This document shows positions 21,353 to 27,438 of a stretch of DNA of 30,134 nt, piece by piece. Within the stretch, counting starts at the first letter, position 1. The number at the start of each line of letters is the position of its first letter. Under the pieces are notes generated by a model, which was not told the origin of the DNA, did not search any database, and saw nothing but the letters and a program-made list of their open reading frames with translations. Position numbers and translations under genes: made by a program. This DNA is from a virus, in the IMG/VR virus record IMGVR_UViG_3300015206_000009, positions 1-30,134 of that record. One strand, 5' to 3'.

Positions 21353-22347
21353 GCACCGTAGGTACGAGTTTCGCGCAAAAACTCTTACGGGTAAAATTTA
21401 CGCTGTCGAACGGCGCGACGTTTCCCGCGGGACTACCTGGCGACCCGCCAAATCAATTGACGCTCACGGGGCTCAAAACAACTGCCGTTATCAATAGCGC
21501 AGGGTTCCCGGCGTTCCCAACCTGCGACATTAAAATATACGGCATGGCGCAGTCGGACATGAACACAATCAGCGCACTAGCGTTTGAAGTGACTGGCGTC
21601 AGCCCAAACACGGTGCAAATCGACGCATCGAGCGACGGCGGCGTATCGTTCTCCACGGTGCATGCGGGGCAAATCGTATTCGCGAACATCGCATATAACC
21701 CGCCCGAGGCATACCTACAAGTGTCCGGGCAGATGGGATTTTTCAACCAATTGAACCCGGCGACGCCCACGAGTTATACGGAGTCGGTTGCGGTCGCTAC
21801 GGTGATGTCCACGATAGCAGCGAAGATGAATTTGGGATTCGAAAATAATGGCGTGACGACGCAAACGGGCCGGCCGGTCTATTACCCCGGCGTGCTGACC
21901 GAGCAATTGAGGGACGTGGCTGCACATTACGGTGTGGATGCGTATATGGAGTCGAGCGCGACGGGCAAGCCGGTAGTGCCCGGCTCAAAAGTCAACTCGC
22001 TGCAAACTCTCGCGATATGTCCGAAGGGTGCGCCGCGCGGTACGCCGGCGTTTAACCTGTCGCCTCAGTCGGGTCTCGTGGGATACCCTACAACCGATTC
22101 CCGTGGGTACATCCGTGCGACGGCGCTGTATAACCCGAATTTTCGATTCGGCGGGCCCCTCACTATCTCAGGCTCAGACGTGGTGATTGACTTAAATCTC
22201 AACACGTCCAAGACGCTCAACAGCCGCGCAAATGGCTCGTGGATGATTGGGCAGATGGTGCATCGACTCGATGCGGTGAAATTTGACGGTGCGTGGTTTA
22301 CGGACCTCTTGTTGTACGCCCCCTCGCAGAGTCCGCCGCAGTCATGA
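21349..22347 (+). CDS. Baseplate hub protein (E217 gp41-like)
   Basis: 332 residues. The order of segments, FAQKLLRVKFTLSNGATF, LKTTAVINSAGFPAFPTCDI, IYGMAQSDMNTISALAF, AYLQVSGQMGFFNQLNP, YYPGVLTEQLRDVAAHYGVD and ANGSWMIGQMVHRLDAVKFD, fits the hub family described in Pseudomonas phage E217. The hub is a trimer that carries the spike and closes the tube. Both ends overlap neighbours by ATGA (plug before, spike after). Confidence 0.85.
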   Translation: MSTVGTSFAQKLLRVKFTLSNGATFPAGLPGDPPNQLTLTGLKTTAVINSAGFPAFPTCDIKIYGMAQSDMNTISALAFEVTGVSPNTVQIDASSDGGVSFSTVHAGQIVFANIAYNPPEAYLQVSGQMGFFNQLNPATPTSYTESVAVATVMSTIAAKMNLGFENNGVTTQTGRPVYYPGVLTEQLRDVAAHYGVDAYMESSATGKPVVPGSKVNSLQTLAICPKGAPRGTPAFNLSPQSGLVGYPTTDSRGYIRATALYNPNFRFGGPLTISGSDVVIDLNLNTSKTLNSRANGSWMIGQMVHRLDAVKFDGAWFTDLLLYAPSQSPPQS

Positions 22348-23006
22348 GTACACCAGACGCCGCGGTCTTCGGAACGCAAACCCCGCAAGTCGAGGGCGAC
22401 GATTACAACACCCTCGTATTTGCCGTGCAACAGATTCTGGCGAAAGTCAACACGTGTAGCATCGTGCAGGTTATGGCGTGCACGAACGCGGGCGGCATAG
22501 TACCGGCCGGGACTGTCGACGTGCAGCCGCTTATCAATCAAATGACCGGCGCCCGCGTCGCCGTCCCACACGGGATAATTTCTAAGCTACCGTACTCCCG
22601 AATGCAAGGGGGCAATAGTGCGATAATTTTGGACCCCCAGCCCGGCGACATCGGTGTAGTGGTATTCTCGCAGCGCGACATAACCCACGTGGTCAACTCC
22701 CGTGCGCGAGCTAACCCGGGGTCGTTCCGTCAATTCAATTGGGCGGACGGGATATACATCGGCGGAATTCTCAACCTGACGCCAAATCAATACGTAGTCT
22801 TCACGCCCTCCGGTATCTCAATTGTCAGCCCGACCCTCGTCACGGTGCAGGCTCCTACCGTCAACGTGCAGGCGTCTTCAAGCGCGACCGTAAACGCTCC
22901 CGTGGTTAACATAGAGGGCGGTGGGACGGTTATCGACGGCAAACCGTACTTGCCTCATACTCACATATCCGCCTCGCCTGGTAGTCCCACAGGGCCCGTG
23001 ATATGA
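22344..23006 (+). CDS. Membrane-puncturing spike, Gp138 family
   Basis: 220 residues from ATG 22344, overlapping the hub stop. The N-terminal OB-like part has NTCSIVQVMACTNAGGIVPA, ISKLPYSRMQGGNSAIILDP and GDIGVVVFSQRDI, typical of Gp138-type spikes. A central region of short repeated strands (SPTLVTVQAPTVNVQASSS, TVNAPVVNIEGGG) predicts a trimeric beta-helix. The tip ends LPHTHISAS, with an HxH motif that in characterised spikes such as P2 gpV binds iron at the apex. The gene order hub, spike, wedge is standard. Confidence 0.9.
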   Translation: MSTPDAAVFGTQTPQVEGDDYNTLVFAVQQILAKVNTCSIVQVMACTNAGGIVPAGTVDVQPLINQMTGARVAVPHGIISKLPYSRMQGGNSAIILDPQPGDIGVVVFSQRDITHVVNSRARANPGSFRQFNWADGIYIGGILNLTPNQYVVFTPSGISIVSPTLVTVQAPTVNVQASSSATVNAPVVNIEGGGTVIDGKPYLPHTHISASPGSPTGPVI

Positions 23007-23365
23007 CGCAGCAATTCTCCACGCTTTTACTCTCGACTGACCTATGGGACCTCGTGGTCGACGCGAACGGTAATATAGCTGTTGCGGACCCCCCTTATGC
23101 GCTCGCTCAGGACGTGGCGTCCGCGATCAAAACCTTTCTCGGCGAAGTGTGGTATGACGAGACGCTCGGCATTCCGTATTTTCAGCAAATCCTAGGTAAG
23201 ACGCCCCCGGCGAGCGTGTTTAACGCCCAAATGGTCGCGGCGGCGCGCACGGTGCCCGGCGTGGTCAGCGCGACTTGCACCATAACTAGCTTCCAAAATG
23301 GTACAGTTACCGGTCAGGTCCTTTTTAAAGACTCAAACGGCCAGAACGGCGCGGTGAATTTCTAA
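23003..23365 (+). CDS. Baseplate wedge protein, gp25-like
   Basis: 120 residues, ATGA overlap with the spike gene. It contains DLVVDANGNIAVADPPYALA, QDVASAIKTFLGEVWYDETL and GIPYFQQILGKTPPASVFNA, a good match to the gp25/gpW-like wedge proteins that initiate sheath assembly. Its stop shares a base with the start of the baseplate J gene (TAATG). Confidence 0.9.
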   Translation: MTQQFSTLLLSTDLWDLVVDANGNIAVADPPYALAQDVASAIKTFLGEVWYDETLGIPYFQQILGKTPPASVFNAQMVAAARTVPGVVSATCTITSFQNGTVTGQVLFKDSNGQNGAVNF

Positions 23366-24867
23366 TGTCTGGCACGGCCGTACCCTCAATCCAGTTCACC
23401 GACACAGGGCTAGTTCTCCCGCAAGAGTCTGCGATTCTGGCGGGCGCGCAGTCGGATATAAACGCTGCATTCGGCAACAAGCTCAATCCGGCGCTCAACA
23501 CTCCGCAAGGGCAAATTGCGTCGAGCTTGTCAGCGATCGTGAGTGACAATAACGATCAGTTTGCTAAGTTCGTCTCGCAAGTCGATCCCGACACAAACGA
23601 CGGCGCATTCCAAGACGCCATCGCCCGTATCTATTTTTTGAACCGCAACCCGGGTAATCCCACGGTTGTGCAGTGCGTTTGCGTGGGCGCGCTCGGGACT
23701 GTTATACCTGTCGGCGCACAAGCACAAGACACGTCCGGCAACCTGTACCTATGCACTCAGGCGGGGGTTATCCCTGTATCGGGCAATATCACTTTGCCGT
23801 TCGCTAACACCACGATTGGGCCCGTAGCGTGCCCCGCGAATACGCTCACGTCGATTTTTCAAGCTATCCCGGGATGGGACACGATCAATAACCCCGCGCC
23901 CGGCGTGGTCGGCTCGAACGTCGAGACGGCCGCGGAATTTCGCACGCGACGCGATCAATCTGTAGCGCTCAATGCCCATGGGTCGCTGCCATCGATTTAC
24001 GCAGCTGTCTTCGACGTGCCAGGCGTGATCGATGGGTTTGCGGTCGAGAACGTCACGGACTCTGCGACAACGGGAGCCGTAATCGGTACAGGGGGCGCGG
24101 CCATCCCGAACCCGACGGCGTTTTCCGTGTCGGCGCACTCGGTTTACGTGGCCGTGACCGGAGGCCTCGCGTCGGCGGTCGCTCGAGCGATATGGACGAA
24201 AAAAGACCTTGGCTGTCAGATGAACGGAAATACGACCGTGGTCGTCACCGATACCAGCGGCTACAGTTTCCCGCAACCTGCGTACAATATTACGTTTGAG
24301 ACGCCCCCGGCCGTCGCGTACAACCTGATAATTAATATCAAGAATTCCGGCGCGCTCCCCTCTACGATCGTCGCCGACGTGACGGCCGCGGTTGCCGCAC
24401 AATTTAACGGTGTGGTCGGCGCGTTGCTTCCGAACGGCGTCACGGCGCGGACGAGCGGGGCGCGAGTGCGCATCGGGTCGCTGTTGCTTGCCGCGGCATT
24501 CTACGGGCCGGTCGCCTCGTGCGAGGGTCCGGGCGTGCCCGTGCAAGTTCTATCGATATTCTTAGGGACGGCGTTTACGGGCTTAGGAACACTTGTGGGA
24601 GGGACTAATGTCCTGACGATCACTACGGCGTCCACGGGGTCCCTGACGCCCTCTACGGCCGTCTCAGGAGTCAATATCCCGGCAGGGACGACGATTGTGC
24701 AGCAGTTGACGGGTACGCAGGGGGGTATCGGTACATATCAGATGTCCGCGAACGCGACGGCCACGGTCGGAGCGCCAGAAGCGATTACTGGGTCCGGATC
24801 GACCGCGCAGCAAATTGGCATTAACCAACAGCCGACGCTCGGGAACGTCGTCGTCAACCTGGTCTAG
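23365..24867 (+). CDS. Baseplate J (gp47-like) with an inserted beta module
   Basis: 500 residues, longer than the usual roughly 350-400 for this family. It shows the baseplate J pattern: GLVLPQESAILAGAQSDINA, NTPQGQIASSLSAIVSDNND, ARIYFLNRNPGNPTVVQCVC, ETAAEFRTRRDQSVALNA, VDGF-like VIDGFAVENVTD and VYVAVTGG. Near the C-terminus, VQVLSIFLGT should continue into TAQQIGINQQPTLGNVVVNL, but a Gly/Thr-rich module of about 72 residues (404-475; SGVNIPAGTTIVQQLTG, GGIGTYQMSANAT) is inserted. The module resembles those in the cement protein. Baseplate J forms the wedge that bears fibres, so an exposed adhesive module here could help contact the cell. Confidence 0.9.
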   Translation: MSGTAVPSIQFTDTGLVLPQESAILAGAQSDINAAFGNKLNPALNTPQGQIASSLSAIVSDNNDQFAKFVSQVDPDTNDGAFQDAIARIYFLNRNPGNPTVVQCVCVGALGTVIPVGAQAQDTSGNLYLCTQAGVIPVSGNITLPFANTTIGPVACPANTLTSIFQAIPGWDTINNPAPGVVGSNVETAAEFRTRRDQSVALNAHGSLPSIYAAVFDVPGVIDGFAVENVTDSATTGAVIGTGGAAIPNPTAFSVSAHSVYVAVTGGLASAVARAIWTKKDLGCQMNGNTTVVVTDTSGYSFPQPAYNITFETPPAVAYNLIINIKNSGALPSTIVADVTAAVAAQFNGVVGALLPNGVTARTSGARVRIGSLLLAAAFYGPVASCEGPGVPVQVLSIFLGTAFTGLGTLVGGTNVLTITTASTGSLTPSTAVSGVNIPAGTTIVQQLTGTQGGIGTYQMSANATATVGAPEAITGSGSTAQQIGINQQPTLGNVVVNLV

Positions 24868-24872
24868 CGACC

Positions 24873-25544
24873 GTGCAAAACCTCGAACAGACGATTATTA
24901 GCCAATACGCTAATTCACCGTCACTCACGCAATTACTCTCGAATTTCAACCAATACCTTGATCCGTCTGCTAATTTCGATCAGTTCCTTTCGTTCGTATG
25001 GGATGTGGACACGGCGCAAGGCTTCGGCCTAGACATTCTCGGGCGCATCGTGGGCGTCTCGCGCGTGATCCCAATCCCAGGCACGCAAGGTTCATTCGGG
25101 TTTCAGACAGCCGACGTGCCCGCGGATTGGCAGACGTTCGGCAGCGTGAACGCCCCTGGTACGGGCGGCCCGTTCTTTGCTGGACAGGTCAGCACGGGCA
25201 GCTTCTCTCTAAACGATACGGCGTATCGAACGCTCGTACTGGCAAAAGCCCTAGCGAACATCGCAGCCACGACGGCGCCCGCGCTTAATCAATTGGTTAC
25301 GAACTTATTTCCCGGCCGGGGACGCGCCTATACCATAGACGGGCGCGACATGACCATGACGTACGTCTTTGAATTTTCGCTAAGTAGCATCGAATTTGCT
25401 ATCCTGTCATTTAGTGGTGTGCTACCGCATGGCGGCGGCGTACAGACTAAAATCTCAGTAGTCCCGGTCGTTACTGGGTTTTTCGGTTTTTCCGAAATGG
25501 GCCTAGGCGTGGTTACATTCGGTTTTGGCGTTTTCGCATCGTAA
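24873..25544 (+). CDS. Baseplate protein, DUF2612 family (tail protein I-like)
   Basis: 223 residues from GTG 24873, five bases after the baseplate J stop. The segments QYANSPSLTQLLSNFNQYLD, FLSFVWDVDTAQGFGLDILG, RIVGVSRVIPIPG and YRTLVLAKALANIAATTAPA match DUF2612, whose members occupy the gpI-like position linking the wedge to tail fibres. The C-terminus is rich in Phe and Gly (VTGFFGFSEMGLGVVTFGFG). It ends the baseplate block and is followed by a tandem repeat before the first fibre gene. Confidence 0.87.
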   Translation: MQNLEQTIISQYANSPSLTQLLSNFNQYLDPSANFDQFLSFVWDVDTAQGFGLDILGRIVGVSRVIPIPGTQGSFGFQTADVPADWQTFGSVNAPGTGGPFFAGQVSTGSFSLNDTAYRTLVLAKALANIAATTAPALNQLVTNLFPGRGRAYTIDGRDMTMTYVFEFSLSSIEFAILSFSGVLPHGGGVQTKISVVPVVTGFFGFSEMGLGVVTFGFGVFAS

Positions 25545-25568
25545 AAGCACGTAAGCACGTAAGCACGT
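25545..25568 (+). repeat. Three tandem copies of AAGCACGT
   Basis: Perfect 8-bp direct repeats at 25545-25552, 25553-25560 and 25561-25568, followed by AAGG, fill the gap between the DUF2612 stop and the first fibre ATG at 25583. The AAGG (25569-25572) may serve as ribosome binding site, so repeats may tune its context. They are too short and unspaced for CRISPR. Confidence 0.85.
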
Positions 25569-25582
25569 AAGGTACCCGCAGC

Positions 25583-26701
25583 ATGTCAGGCGCTCCCACT
25601 CCGCAAATTCTACTTGAGCCGATCGCCTCGGACGCAACGTCTGGATTTATTACCAGCCCGATACCCGACGCACCTACAGGTACGGTCGCGGCCAGTGTGC
25701 AACAAGGGTTTCCTCCTATCACGATGACAAGCGAACTTGCCGGGGGCTTGCCGCCTCTCGGGCAGGACATGAACGGGTTTCTAAACTTGCTCAGCGGGCA
25801 CACGTTTTTCTTACAGTGTGGACAGCCTTACCCATTCAATGCCGCTTTAGCCGCGGCAATCGGCGGGTACGCTAAAGGCGCAATCCTAGGCTCTGTCCCG
25901 GACGCGGGCGGCGCGGCATTGTGGCTAAACACGGTAGCGGGAAACACGTCAAACCCTGATACGACGACTAACACAGGGTGGGCTCCGTTGGCAGCAAACG
26001 GAGTGACCGGAGTCACTGCATTGACGGGGGGTACGCTAACCCTCACCGGGGCGCAGTCGAAATACCCAGTAATTGTCCTCTCAGGCACCCTGACATCAAA
26101 TTTGACCGTGAACCTGCCGGCTGGAGCGTCGCAACGATGGCTGTTCGTGAATGCCACGATAGGCGCGTTTGCCATGTCTGTGCAGACCCCTTCGAACCTC
26201 GCAAGTGTGGCCGTACCGCAAGGCGGGTTCGCCTCACCCACGGGTGTATACGGGATCGGCGACGGCAACATTTACCCAAGTGTCGCGCCGTTATCAGTGC
26301 CTATCTCGCAAGCTCCCTCCCCCCTGTCGCTCGTAGAGCGTACGAATACCGGTGCCGTACTCGCGACGGTGTTTAATAGCAGTGAGGCGGCAACGAATCC
26401 GGCGATTACAAACGTGTACGTGGACGACGGTACAGGTAATTTGCTCAAGATATCGTTGGCCAATCTCGTAGCGCAATTGCCGGCGCAAGGCTTACCGCAG
26501 ATCCGTGCGGCGCAGGCGTCGATGGTGAATGGGGCTAATCGGGTCAATTTTGCGACGCCGTTCCCCGCGTCATGCGTTTCCGTCGCGTTGACTCCTAACG
26601 GAGCTACTGCGACGTTCGCCGTCACGGCGTTCGACCGGTTCGGTTTTAACGCGAACGTCGGCGTAACCGAATCGTATACGTATATCGCGGCGGGGAATTA
26701 G
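25583..26701 (+). CDS. Tail fibre-like protein A
   Basis: 372 residues. The N-terminal part has GTVAASVQQGFPPITMTSEL, GGLPPLGQDMNGFLNLLSGH, AALAAAIGGYAKGAILG and NTSNPDTTTNTGWAPLAANG, a baseplate-attachment module repeated in the next protein. The middle (TGVTALTGGTLTLTGAQSK) and C-terminal part (VNGANRVNFATPFPASCVSV) are Thr/Ala-rich beta fibre sequence. The C-terminal segment resembles the terminal domain of H-type tail fibres. It probably forms part of the receptor-binding apparatus. Confidence 0.8.
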   Translation: MSGAPTPQILLEPIASDATSGFITSPIPDAPTGTVAASVQQGFPPITMTSELAGGLPPLGQDMNGFLNLLSGHTFFLQCGQPYPFNAALAAAIGGYAKGAILGSVPDAGGAALWLNTVAGNTSNPDTTTNTGWAPLAANGVTGVTALTGGTLTLTGAQSKYPVIVLSGTLTSNLTVNLPAGASQRWLFVNATIGAFAMSVQTPSNLASVAVPQGGFASPTGVYGIGDGNIYPSVAPLSVPISQAPSPLSLVERTNTGAVLATVFNSSEAATNPAITNVYVDDGTGNLLKISLANLVAQLPAQGLPQIRAAQASMVNGANRVNFATPFPASCVSVALTPNGATATFAVTAFDRFGFNANVGVTESYTYIAAGN

Positions 26702-26703
26702 CT

Positions 26704-27438
26704 ATGTCTGGCGTCACGATCGTATACAAAATCACGGAACTGTTCGCAAAGAACGCGACAGCCGCGACAATAAATTTACCCGTTCCGAATGCGACGCCCG
26801 GGCCGTCGGCGCCTAACCTCGCCTCATTCGACACGGGATTCCCAGTGATCAATTTCCAGCCGATTACCGCAGGCGGCGTACCCCCGAGCGGCAAGGATAT
26901 CAACGGCCTATTCTACATGATGTCGCAATACGGGCTGTCAATGCAGGCCGGGCAAGCTATCCTTATGTACGACGCGGCCACGCAAGCCGCAATCGGAGGC
27001 TATGCGGCTAACGCGCTATTGACTAAAGCGTCAGGCTTCGGCTACTGGTTAAATTTTATCGCGGGTAACATGAGTAATCCTGACACGGGCGGTACGGGCT
27101 GGTCCTCACTGACGCCTGATCCCGTAGGCGCGTTGCAATTGGGCGTCGCGGCCGGAACATACAATAATTACTCGCCGGCAGGGTTCGACGGGTCAATAGG
27201 ATTTCTCGACATCACGCCTAGCGGCGCAGTGATTATCACAGGGGTCGCAGCGGGCGAGGACGGGCAGTACCTCGTGATAACCAATCTATCAGGCTCTCAG
27301 ACTGTCACGCTGGACAGCTTAAACAGCGGATCGCTCGCGCAAAATCAGCTACGCTTGCCGGGTAATATCGTGCTGGTGCAAAATAACGGTATCACATTGC
27401 GATACTCAAAATTCTTAGGCTTGTGGGTGCTTGCATGA
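26704..27438 (+). CDS. Tail fibre-like protein B, paralogue of protein A
   Basis: 244 residues. Residues about 40-140 (GFPVINFQPITAGGVPPSG, KDINGLFYMMSQYGLSMQAG, AATQAAIGGYAANALL and NMSNPDTGGTGWSSL) align with the N-terminal module of the preceding protein. The C-terminal part has FLDITPSGAVIITGVAAGED, YLVITNLSGSQTVTLDSL and QNNGITLRYSKFLGLWVLA, a typical small beta domain. It overlaps the start of the next, longer fibre gene by ATGA (27435-27438). The pair likely makes baseplate-proximal fibre segments. Confidence 0.78.
   Translation: MSGVTIVYKITELFAKNATAATINLPVPNATPGPSAPNLASFDTGFPVINFQPITAGGVPPSGKDINGLFYMMSQYGLSMQAGQAILMYDAATQAAIGGYAANALLTKASGFGYWLNFIAGNMSNPDTGGTGWSSLTPDPVGALQLGVAAGTYNNYSPAGFDGSIGFLDITPSGAVIITGVAAGEDGQYLVITNLSGSQTVTLDSLNSGSLAQNQLRLPGNIVLVQNNGITLRYSKFLGLWVLA

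Noticed and set aside
25545-25568. Possible CRISPR array
   Set aside because: Units are only 8 bp and directly adjacent without spacers.
26002-26017. AGTGAC-N4-GTCACT palindrome with the same GTGA-N6-TCAC geometry
   Set aside because: Lies inside a fibre gene and encodes a GVTGVT repeat, so symmetry is probably due to the codons.
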